Notes under the pieces: model-generated | What the model saw: the letters and a program-made list of their open reading frames with translations, nothing else | Told to the model about the DNA's origin: nothing | The model's database searches: none | Source of the DNA: Gp6-AA40 sp050742535 | GTDB taxonomy: Bacteria > Acidobacteriota > Vicinamibacteria > Vicinamibacterales > UBA2999 | Assembly: GCA_050742535.1 (NCBI GenBank) | Contig: JBOGIQ010000331.1 | Span: 1-6,851, forward strand | DNA: 6,851 nucleotides | Reading direction: 5' to 3' | Shown: positions 1 to 5,669 of the stretch, one piece after another | Layout: each line of letters starts with the position of its first letter | How positions within the stretch are numbered: the stretch's first letter is position 1 | Translations under genes and position numbers: made by a program

Positions 1-814
1 CCTGAAGCGCGCCGTCGATGTTGTTGGATTGGAACTTCGAGCTGGTACCGCTATAGAACGCCGTGCCGGCAAAGGTGTTGCCGCCTGACTTGGGAACGAT
101 ATTCGCCAGTGGGCCGCCTGTCTCCGACTCGCCAAGGCCGCCCGACACGAGCACCTGGAACTCCTCCGCGTTGTTCACGTCATAGCCGAACTGCGCGACG
201 CTGTTCCCTGAAAACGATCCGGCAACCGGAAGGCCGTTCACCATCATTCGCCCTTCGGTGCTGTTGCCGCCATGCGCCGTGAACAACGCCATGCTGGGCG
301 AGTAGTCGTTGCCGTTGACGCCGGGCGCGACCATCAGCCCCGGTACCGCATAGAGCACCGCACCATAGCTGCGTGTGATCGGCAGCGAGCTGATCGTCTC
401 GGCGTCGACCACGACTTCGCGTCGCGTCGACTGCGTGTCGACGATCGGCGCCTCACCGCTCACGGTGACCGTCTCGGCGAGCGCCCCCACTTTCATGTCC
501 ACGGATACCGGAATCACACCGGAGCCCGAGACGGTGACTCCCTCGCGCCTCATGGTCGTGAAGCCGCTCAACGCGAAGGTCACGGTGTAGGTGCCGGGAG
601 GCAGCTCCGAGATGCGGAACTGGCCGGTGCCGTCGGTGACGGCCGTGCGCACCCTCTCGATCAGCGCGCCGCTGGCCGCCTCGACGGTGACGCCGGGAAG
701 CACGGCACCTGAACTGTCGCGGACGGTGCCTGAGATGGTGGCCTGCGCATGGGCCAGCGTTGGAAGAAGCAGTACGAAACCAAGGAGCGCGAGAGAGCGG
801 GCAAATACGCGCAT
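1..814 (-). CDS. TonB-dependent receptor, N-terminal part (runs off left edge)
   Basis: The reading frame is open from ATG at 814-812 to base 1: 271 residues, no stop, so the C-terminal barrel lies outside the window. Residues 1-24 are a signal peptide (hydrophobic LALLGFVLLLP, then AHAQ). Residues about 26-108 are a carboxypeptidase-regulatory-like beta-sandwich (ISGTVRDSSGAVLPGVTV, LPPGTYTVTFALSGF). The stretch AETVTVSGEAPIVDTQST (113-130) and what follows is the start of the plug domain, with GRMMVNGLPVAG (188-199) and IVPKSGGNTFAGTAFYSG (239-256). The family sits in the outer membrane and imports ligands using TonB energy; large members with this front domain are numerous in Acidobacteriota and usually of unknown substrate. 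AGGAGG at 820-825, five bases upstream, decides the start. The ligand cannot be told from this portion. It has its own upstream gap and is probably not in one operon with the gene to its right. Confidence 0.9.
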   Translation of the reverse strand, partial: MRVFARSLALLGFVLLLPTLAHAQATISGTVRDSSGAVLPGVTVEAASGALIERVRTAVTDGTGQFRISELPPGTYTVTFALSGFTTMRREGVTVSGSGVIPVSVDMKVGALAETVTVSGEAPIVDTQSTRREVVVDAETISSLPITRSYGAVLYAVPGLMVAPGVNGNDYSPSMALFTAHGGNSTEGRMMVNGLPVAGSFSGNSVAQFGYDVNNAEEFQVLVSGGLGESETGGPLANIVPKSGGNTFAGTAFYSGTSSKFQSNNIDGALQ

Positions 815-819
815 GGGCG

Positions 820-825
820 CCTCCT
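820..825 (-). promoter_or_regulatory. Strong Shine-Dalgarno of the TonB-dependent receptor
   Basis: Read on the minus strand this is a perfect AGGAGG with a five-base spacer to ATG at 814. It is the strongest ribosome binding site in the window; most other genes here have weak or no such motif. It fixes the receptor start. Confidence 0.8.
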
Positions 826-882
826 GCGGCGAATTACGGACTGCAGGTTGCGTCCCCCGCATCCTGCCTGACGTGGCCGCCG

Positions 883-911
883 AGCCTAAACCCGTGGTGT
901 CGAGTTGTCAA
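883..911 (-). promoter_or_regulatory. Probable housekeeping promoter of the TonB-dependent receptor
   Basis: On the minus strand a perfect TTGACA (911-906) is followed after 17 bases by TAGGCT (888-883), which keeps the three most conserved -10 positions (T, A and final T). A start about seven bases later would give a leader of about 60 bases before ATG 814. The site lies in the 124-bp gap between the receptor and the gene ending at 939. The rest of that gap shows no gene and no hairpin followed by a T run. Prediction from consensus only. Confidence 0.5.
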
Positions 912-938
912 GCAATCGCGGAGCTCCTTCGGGCCTCG

Positions 939-1850
939 CTATCGACCCGCGAAGTGCTGTGCGTCGCGCTCGTTGTCGATGCAGAAGTACTCGTGAATCT
1001 CGCCGCCCGGTGAACCGTCGTAGTTCGTGTACTGCCACGGAATATCCCAGCCGCCGCTCCACGTCCGCGTGTACGCGCCCTTATCGTCAATCGTGACCTG
1101 GTAGCGCAGCGTATCGAAGTTGATCCGCGTGAAGCGCTCGGTCAGGTGCATGAAGCGCGTATGCGGCAGTCCGCCACGGATGAACCAGAACTTCTCGTTG
1201 AAGCCCACGGTATCGACGACGAGCGTGTCGCCCTCCCAGTGGCCGATGGAGTCGCCGAAGTAGCTCGGAATGAGATCGTCTTCGGACGGATGCGTGCGTC
1301 CGGGTTCCATGGCGATCCGGCGCCAGTCCCGATTCTCTCCGTCGATGATGAAGATCCGCTGCAGCTCCGGCTGATCGATGAACTCCATGCCGTTCGGCAC
1401 GGTGAAGAAGCGCATGCCGCCGGCCGGCTGACACCGGACGTGCGGGTCGTCGAGTCCGCCGCGCTGCCGTCTGTATTCGTACAGCGCGCGCGACCAGTCC
1501 TGGAACGGCACCTGGTCGAGCGTCAGATTGCCCGGGAGTCCCGCGGGTGCGATCGGGCTTCCAGTCATCACGTTCCAGAACCCCTTGACCCCCGGAACCT
1601 GACTGAGATTCACGCGGCCATCGGGCCAGCGCGGCGTCGGCTTCGACGGCCCTGCCGGCGCGGCGCCACGGCCGCCACGCCCTCCACGTCCCGCTCTGCC
1701 GCCGCCCTGATCGCCCGCGGCACCATCACGCCCGCCGCGCGCTCCAGGCTGCGCGCCTGCCGCTGGAGCCTGCGCGTCGAACGGAGTGCTCCACATCGAC
1801 ACGGCAAAAACCGCGACGACCAGACTCACGCCGAACAGTCCTTTTCGCAT
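939..1850 (-). CDS. Secreted protein of unknown function with Gly/Arg-rich linker
   Basis: 303 residues. Residues 1-27 form a signal peptide (MRKGLFGVSLVVAVFAVSMW, then AQA). Residues 28-68 are low complexity, rich in Gly, Arg and Ala with RGG-like repeats (GRGGRGGRG). The folded part runs from about 72 to 303. It contains DPHVRCQPAGG (135-145), PELQRIFIIDGENRDWRRI (161-179), SIGHWEGDTLVVDTVGFNEK (201-220) and LTERF (236-240). I recognise this as a repeatedly occurring secreted family with the GHWEGDTLVVDT signature, seen in Acidobacteriota and some Proteobacteria as unnamed proteins, often in several copies per genome; I know no established function. Only two cysteines occur (C140, C290), which could pair outside the cytoplasm. 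GAAGGG at 1859-1864, eight bases before ATG 1850, overlaps the stop codon of the upstream gene, so co-translation is likely. TAG stop at 941-939. Confidence 0.85.
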   Translation of the reverse strand: MRKGLFGVSLVVAVFAVSMWSTPFDAQAPAAGAQPGARGGRDGAAGDQGGGRAGRGGRGGRGAAPAGPSKPTPRWPDGRVNLSQVPGVKGFWNVMTGSPIAPAGLPGNLTLDQVPFQDWSRALYEYRRQRGGLDDPHVRCQPAGGMRFFTVPNGMEFIDQPELQRIFIIDGENRDWRRIAMEPGRTHPSEDDLIPSYFGDSIGHWEGDTLVVDTVGFNEKFWFIRGGLPHTRFMHLTERFTRINFDTLRYQVTIDDKGAYTRTWSGGWDIPWQYTNYDGSPGGEIHEYFCIDNERDAQHFAGR

Positions 1851-1863
1851 CGTCCTGGCCCTT

Positions 1864-2298
1864 CTAATGTGAATAGTCCCGATCGCGCGTCAGCTTGAAA
1901 TCCTGTTTGACGGTTCCACACACCCACGTGCCGGCGAGCGTTCGCTGATCGGACCCGAGACGATCGATCTTGCCGTCGACCATGCAGCGGGCCGCCTTGT
2001 CGGCCGCGTCCTTGGAATCGAGTTCGAAGTGCACCGACCAGTCCTTCGGCGTCAGCCTGGCGTTCTGCAGCTTCATGCTCTCGAAGCCGGGGTTGACCAT
2101 GCCGGTGATCTGCGTCCCGTCCCAGTCCATGATCAGCGTCACGTCCGTGCGGTTTTTCGGGCCTGTTCCCCGATCTCCATGCCACGAGCCGACGAGCGGA
2201 TGGCCTTCCTGGGCACTCAGTGAGACAGAGGTCAGAAGCAGTGCAGCGTGGAACATGACCAGCGCCGCCGTTCGGATTCGGCTTCCTGGAGTCTGCAT
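1864..2298 (-). CDS. Small secreted protein, probable lipocalin-like beta-barrel, function unknown
   Basis: 144 residues. An N-terminal signal peptide (basic RIRT, hydrophobic ALVMFHAALLLTSVSL, then SAQ at about 28-30) is followed by a mature protein of about 114 residues. HPLVGSWHG (33-41), VTLIMDWDGTQITGMVNPG (53-71), WSVHFELD (87-94) and RTLAGTWVCGTVKQDFKLTR (119-138) are short alternating strands beginning with a GSW and ending with a GTW motif, as in lipocalin-like or avidin-like beta-barrels; the fold is inference. C105 and C127 might form a disulfide. Its stop lies 13 bases before the next gene (1850), with which it forms a two-gene unit of exported proteins. No clear Shine-Dalgarno precedes ATG 2298; a second ATG at residue 15 is possible but would shorten the signal peptide and remove its basic end. 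Confidence 0.8.
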   Translation of the reverse strand: MQTPGSRIRTAALVMFHAALLLTSVSLSAQEGHPLVGSWHGDRGTGPKNRTDVTLIMDWDGTQITGMVNPGFESMKLQNARLTPKDWSVHFELDSKDAADKAARCMVDGKIDRLGSDQRTLAGTWVCGTVKQDFKLTRDRDYSH

Positions 2299-2358
2299 GG
2301 CGCAGTAGGTTACTCGATCGGCCCCGACGCTGGGAGCGAGCGGGGTAGCGTCCCGCTT

Positions 2359-2393
2359 AAGCCGGATTGCTGTGGAGTCCGGCTTCAGCCGGA
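2359..2393. repeat. REP-like interleaved inverted repeat
   Basis: AAGCCGGA (2359-2366) pairs with TCCGGCTT (2378-2385) across 11 bases, and the same right arm can instead pair with AGCCGGA (2387-2393) across two bases. The two hairpins are mutually exclusive. The element fills the 107-bp gap between the zinc-finger gene (stop at 2406) and the start at 2298. GC-rich palindromes of this kind are common intergenic repeats in high-GC soil bacteria. It could also act as a processing or weak termination structure for the zinc-finger transcript, but no T run follows on the minus strand. Confidence 0.6.
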
Positions 2394-2405
2394 TTCGTCA
2401 TTCGC

Positions 2406-2927
2406 TCAGCCGCCGGCGCCAAGCGACATGAAGTCACGGCACATCTGCAGGCAGTCTGCGCACACGTTGGCGTGACGGCCGGTCACCACCTTGCGTTTCG
2501 CGCCGGCAAACCGCCGGCAGAAGCTGCAGCGTGCGACGCGCGAGGCGGCACGGTCGTCGCTCTTCCGCAGCGCGCGCTCGGCCTCGCGCACGCAGCCGTC
2601 GCAAATGTAGATGTTCGGTCCAGCGACGAGCTTCGCGACCTCGCTCGGCGGGCGGCCGCACCAGGTACACACCGCGTCGCGTTTCGTCGCCCGCGTCCGC
2701 CACGCCGTACGCCACCAGCTGCCGCCGGACCCGTCGACGATCTGATGCACGCGTTGATGGCTGAGCGTCAGCGCGTCGGCGATCTCGCGCAGCGACGCTC
2801 CAGCCAGGTGCAGCCGCCGGACAGCCGTGTGGTACTCGGCGCGCGCGAGGAGCGCTGCCCGCTCCGCCTCGGCGAGCTCGGTCCCGGTCTGCCGGGCCAG
2901 ATCCAGCAGTTCCTGACTCAGTGCCAT
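2406..2927 (-). CDS. HTH protein with two tandem ClpX-type C4 zinc fingers
   Basis: 173 residues, cytoplasmic (no signal peptide). Residues 1-40 are mostly helical and charged. Residues 43-66, ASLREIADALTLSHQRVHQI with flanks, form a helix-turn-helix of the sigma-region-4 or homeodomain-like kind. Two zinc fingers follow: C87-x2-C90-x18-C109-x2-C112 (CTWCGRPPSEVAKLVAGPN, then YICDGC) and C134-x2-C137-x18-C156-x2-C159 (CSFCRRF, then NVCADC). Both keep the exact C-x2-C-x18-C-x2-C spacing of the ClpX N-terminal domain, and the first matches its AGP-YICD core. There is no AAA+ domain, so this is not ClpX. ClpX fingers dimerise and bind substrates and adaptors; here a DNA-binding or protein-recruiting role is inference. 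ATG 2927 lacks a Shine-Dalgarno. It diverges from the amidase across a gap bearing inverted hexamers. TGA stop at 2408-2406. Confidence 0.85.
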   Translation of the reverse strand: MALSQELLDLARQTGTELAEAERAALLARAEYHTAVRRLHLAGASLREIADALTLSHQRVHQIVDGSGGSWWRTAWRTRATKRDAVCTWCGRPPSEVAKLVAGPNIYICDGCVREAERALRKSDDRAASRVARCSFCRRFAGAKRKVVTGRHANVCADCLQMCRDFMSLGAGG

Positions 2928-2936
2928 CGCGCGATC

Positions 2937-2966
2937 TGTCTATCATGAGTAGACATCAATTGTCTA
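2937..2966. promoter_or_regulatory. Candidate operator in divergent promoter region: three alternating hexamers
   Basis: TGTCTA (2937-2942), TAGACA (2950-2955) and TGTCTA (2961-2966) alternate in orientation with spacers of 7 and 5 bases, so the central copy forms a perfect 6-bp inverted repeat with either neighbour. The array starts 10 bp upstream of the zinc-finger ATG and ends 54 bp before the amidase ATG at 3020. TAGACA on either strand is one mismatch from the -35 consensus. The candidate -10 hexamers are poor (TATGGA at 2972-2977 on plus, GATAGA at 2944-2939 on minus), so exact promoters are not assigned. A dimeric repressor acting on both genes is the natural reading. Confidence 0.5.
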
Positions 2967-3019
2967 GTCGATATGGACATTTGGCGTCGGCATCCCGATC
3001 CAGTGATATGTTTCGCGCC

Positions 3020-5008
3020 ATGAAAATCGTTGTGGCGCTGACGCTTCTTGCCATTGGGACAACGGCGGGCCACGCGCAGGTGGCGGCCCCCTTAAAAGGG
3101 GGCCCTACGTCAAAAGGGGGTCCTACGTCCGCGGGCGCTACGCCATCCGGCGCGTTTCATGTCTACGAGGCGACCGTCGCCGATATCCAGCGCGCGATTC
3201 AGAGCAAGCGCGTCACGACCGTCGGCGTCGTCGAGCAATACCTGCGGCGGATCAAGGCCTACAACGGCACGTGCGTCAACGAGCCGCAGGGGATCCTCGG
3301 GCCGGTGACGACGATTGCGAATGCCGGCCAGATCAACGCGCTGTCGACGTTGAACCTCCGTCCCGCGGCGCGTGAGAAGTGGGGCTTTGACGCGCGCAAG
3401 GCGCGCAGCATGACCGACCGCGCGGATGGCGCGGCCGACATGCCCGACGCGCTGGAAACGGCGGCGGCGCAGGATCGCGCGTTCGCACGCACCGGCCGAC
3501 TCGCCGGGCCGCTGCACGGCGTGGTCATCGCCATCAAGGATCAGTACGACACGAAGGACATGCGCACGACGTCTGGCGGCGATGCGCAGTACGCGAACGA
3601 TCGCCCGCCGGATGACGCGACGTTCGTGGCGAAGCTGCGGGCGGCGGGGGCCATCATCCTGGCCAAAGCAAACCTGGCGGAGTACGCGGTGGACGGCGCG
3701 CGCAGCGCGTTCGGCGGCACGTTCTGCAATCCGTACGACACCGAGCGCGAGCCTGGGATGTCGAGTGCGGGCTCCGGCACGGCGGTTGCGGCGAACCTCG
3801 TCACCTGCGCGATTGGCGAGGAGACCGTCGTCTCCGTCCGCTGGCCCTCGGCGGTCAACAGCATCGTCGGCCTGGCGCCGACGAAAGAGCTGGTCAGCAC
3901 CGACGGGATGATTGGCGCCGGGCTCAACATGCGTGTGGGGCCGATGTGCCGCACGGTGGCGGACACGGCGCGGATCCTCGACGTCATTGCCGGCTACGAC
4001 CCGAAGGACGAGTACACGGCGCTCAGCGTCGGGCGGATGCCGCGGACGTCCTATCTCGAGGCGACGAACGCGCGGTCGCTCGCCGGCCTGCGCATCGGCG
4101 TCGTCCGCGAGTATCTGAATCGCAGGCTGCTCGCGCAGGCGGACATGGAGAGCGTCGATCTCGTCGAGCGCGCGATCGAGGCGCTGAAGAAGCTCGGCGC
4201 CACGGTTGTCGACCCCGGCCCGGAAGGCGCGTTGTTTCAACGCTGCATCGCCCGATCTGCGCCCGAGCTGCTCAGCAGCGCGTTCCTGCGCCAGAACAAG
4301 CAGCTGTTTTCCGCCGACGCCTCCGCACAGGCACCGGCTGATCAAATCGGAACGTTTGTGGAGTTGCGCGCCAACTCGTCACGCATCAGCGAGTTGCTGA
4401 CGTTGCGCAATCTCGCTGGGGGGTTCGGCGAGCCCGGCGAAGACAAGTACATGATCAATCGCTACCTGCGGGAGCGCGGCGATGCGAACATCAAGGCCAA
4501 CGCGGATCTCATCTCCAAGGCGACGTTCTATTCCGATCCGAACTTTCCCAATCGGCGCGCGGCGCGCGAGCAGGCCGAGAAGGCTGTCACTCTGGATACC
4601 TCTGCGCGGATGCATACGCGATTTGCGCTGCAGACGCTGCTGATGAATTGCATGGAGGAGCAGAAGCTCGACGCGCTCGTGGCCCCGATGTCCACCGTGC
4701 CGCCGCGGAAGCTCCTGTCGCCGCGTGAGCCAGGGAGCAATGGCCGCAACGCGATCGGCTGGTTCATGTTCGGTCAGCAGGGATTCCCGGTCATCGACGT
4801 CCCGGCCGGGTTCACGACGAACGTCTGGGATCGCGAGCGCGACGGCAACAGCACGCGGCTCGTCGGCCCGATTCCGGCCAGGCTTCCGGTCGGCGTCGAT
4901 TTCATCGCGCGGCCGTTCGGCGAGCCGACGCTCTTCCGCATCGCGGCGGCGTATGAAGCGGCGACGAAGAACCGCCGGCCGCCGCAGGGTTTTGGGCCGG
5001 TGCCATGA
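3020..5008 (+). CDS. Secreted amidase-signature family enzyme
   Basis: 662 residues from ATG 3020, which gives a clean signal peptide (MKIVVALTLLAIGTTAGHAQ). ATG 3008 would add four residues; neither start has a Shine-Dalgarno. Amidase-signature enzymes hydrolyse amide bonds with a Lys-Ser-Ser triad. The candidates here are K173 (GVVIAIKDQYD), S248 (GMSSAGSGTAVAANL) and S272 (GEETVVSVRWPS); the 24-residue Ser-Ser distance equals that of fatty acid amide hydrolase. The usual Gly-Gly before the nucleophile is Val-Val, and the GGSS motif is GMSS, so the oxyanion hole may be altered. It is longer than the common 450-550 residues, partly from the signal peptide and from sequence before K173 (including a stretch around 85-130). 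Residues 25-37 come from a palindromic repeat. The substrate is unknown; gatA identity is unlikely given export and the lack of gatB or gatC nearby. The stop overlaps the next gene by ATGA. Confidence 0.88.
   Translation: MKIVVALTLLAIGTTAGHAQVAAPLKGGPTSKGGPTSAGATPSGAFHVYEATVADIQRAIQSKRVTTVGVVEQYLRRIKAYNGTCVNEPQGILGPVTTIANAGQINALSTLNLRPAAREKWGFDARKARSMTDRADGAADMPDALETAAAQDRAFARTGRLAGPLHGVVIAIKDQYDTKDMRTTSGGDAQYANDRPPDDATFVAKLRAAGAIILAKANLAEYAVDGARSAFGGTFCNPYDTEREPGMSSAGSGTAVAANLVTCAIGEETVVSVRWPSAVNSIVGLAPTKELVSTDGMIGAGLNMRVGPMCRTVADTARILDVIAGYDPKDEYTALSVGRMPRTSYLEATNARSLAGLRIGVVREYLNRRLLAQADMESVDLVERAIEALKKLGATVVDPGPEGALFQRCIARSAPELLSSAFLRQNKQLFSADASAQAPADQIGTFVELRANSSRISELLTLRNLAGGFGEPGEDKYMINRYLRERGDANIKANADLISKATFYSDPNFPNRRAAREQAEKAVTLDTSARMHTRFALQTLLMNCMEEQKLDALVAPMSTVPPRKLLSPREPGSNGRNAIGWFMFGQQGFPVIDVPAGFTTNVWDRERDGNSTRLVGPIPARLPVGVDFIARPFGEPTLFRIAAAYEAATKNRRPPQGFGPVP
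3085..3129. repeat. GC palindrome plus in-frame 18-bp tandem repeat inside amidase gene
   Basis: GGCCCCCTT (3085-3093) and AAGGGGGCC (3096-3104) form a perfect 9-bp inverted repeat around two bases. Overlapping it, an 18-bp unit occurs twice head to tail (3094-3111 and 3112-3129) with one difference (C3103 versus T3121). The unit is six codons long and adds two copies of KGGPTS right after the signal peptide. It looks like a small repetitive element captured in a tolerant linker of an exported protein. Confidence 0.75.
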
Positions 5009-5382
5009 ACTTCCTCGTCCGGCTCCTCATCAACGCCATCGCCCTCTGGCTCGCCACGCGGCTGGTCGACGGCATCTCCTTCGACGGCGAGATGATCTTT
5101 CTCCTGGTCGTCGCGCTGATCTTCGGCGTCGTCAACGCCATCGTGAAACCGATCCTGATCTTCCTGACGTTCCCGTTCCTGATCGTAACGCTGGGTCTGT
5201 TTCTCCTCGTGCTGAACGGCGTGATGGTCTGGCTGACGGGCGCAATTTCGGACGCGGCCGATCTCGGCTTTCACGTCAGCGGATTCCGCGCCGCGTTTCT
5301 CGGCGGCCTCGTCGTCAGCATCGTCAGCTTTGTGCTATCGCTGATGGTGGGCGGCGACTCGCGGGAGAAGTCGAAGCGGTGA
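5005..5382 (+). CDS. PF04020-type four-helix membrane protein (phage holin family IV)
   Basis: 125 residues, almost all membrane: helices near 4-22, 30-46, 50-80 (probably two closely spaced segments) and 94-116, ending in a basic tail (REKSKR). VVNAIVKPILIFLTFPFLIV (42-61), followed by TLGLFLLVLNG (62-72), is the conserved core of the family annotated as mycobacterial four-TMS phage holin superfamily IV (YvlD-like). Despite that name, members are chromosomal in many bacteria and no lytic role is established; a genuine phage holin is unlikely here because no endolysin or phage gene is near. ATG 5005 overlaps the amidase TGA as ATGA, with no clear Shine-Dalgarno, so translation is probably coupled to the amidase. 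The function in the inner membrane is unknown. Confidence 0.88.
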   Translation: MNFLVRLLINAIALWLATRLVDGISFDGEMIFLLVVALIFGVVNAIVKPILIFLTFPFLIVTLGLFLLVLNGVMVWLTGAISDAADLGFHVSGFRAAFLGGLVVSIVSFVLSLMVGGDSREKSKR

Positions 5383-5391
5383 ACGTCGATT

Positions 5392-5454
5392 GCGTTGACG
5401 CTGGCGGGGATGCCCCTCCCGGCGCCACCTGCCGGTTAGAACTTTCGTCAACGC
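5392..5454. repeat. Long-range inverted repeat enclosing a GC hairpin, downstream of PF04020 gene
   Basis: GCGTTGACG (5392-5400) and CGTCAACGC (5446-5454) are exact 9-bp complements 45 bases apart. Inside, GGGG (5406-5409) and CCCC (5413-5416) form a small hairpin, and TGGCG/CGCCA can close around it. The transcript of the amidase operon could fold here just after the stop at 5382. There is no T run, so it is not a classic terminator; it may protect or process the 3' end. Confidence 0.45.
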
Positions 5455-5561
5455 GTGACGATGTGTAGGTCTTAGAGCTCGGTTGTGCGAGTGAGACGAA
5501 TCCCTACGGAGGTCAGGCCGAGCGTGATGTTCCGACCGCGCGAGAAGGCTGAGGGAGACGA

Positions 5562-5580
5562 GCGAGGTCACGGACCTCGC
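5562..5580. repeat. Perfect stem-loop in the leader region of the GNAT gene
   Basis: GCGAGGTC (5562-5569) and GACCTCGC (5573-5580) pair perfectly around the triloop ACG. After a two-base bulge the stem can continue as GAC (5557-5559) with GTC (5581-5583). It lies about 90 bp before the GNAT start at 5670. The rest of the 287-bp gap (5383-5669) shows no credible gene, tRNA or clear promoter; this hairpin and the 5392-5454 repeat are its only notable content. Confidence 0.5.
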
Positions 5581-5669
5581 GTCCCGCGGCCCGTACTCGC
5601 CATCGCAGCGCGGTCCGGCCACTGTAGTCGGGATTCGACTCACCGCACAACTGAGCCTCACAACCTGTC

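Noticed and set aside
1146..1898. A 250-codon plus-strand frame opposite the secreted protein at 939-1850
   Set aside because: Its composition is that of a shadow frame, while the minus-strand frame has a signal peptide and family motifs.
2406..2927. Truncated clpX gene
   Set aside because: The fingers lie at the C-terminal end after an HTH, are duplicated, and the protein ends normally with no trace of AAA+ sequence following.
2921..3007. Upstream start for the amidase at 2921
   Set aside because: It would overlap the zinc-finger gene start, run through the hexamer array, and bury the signal peptide behind about 33 non-signal residues.
3110..4345. A 411-codon open frame on the minus strand, opposite the amidase
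   Set aside because: It is Arg/Ala-rich with no recognisable motif and is fully antisense to a gene with a clear catalytic triad; long antisense frames are expected in GC-rich DNA.
5005..5382. Prophage remnant, because of the holin family name
   Set aside because: PF04020 proteins are widespread chromosomal membrane proteins; no phage gene, integrase or attachment site is nearby.
5392..5460. Integron attC-like site or tRNA in the non-coding gap
   Set aside because: The terminal repeats do not fit the RYYYAAC/GTTRRRY core pair, and no cloverleaf with a proper T arm can be drawn.
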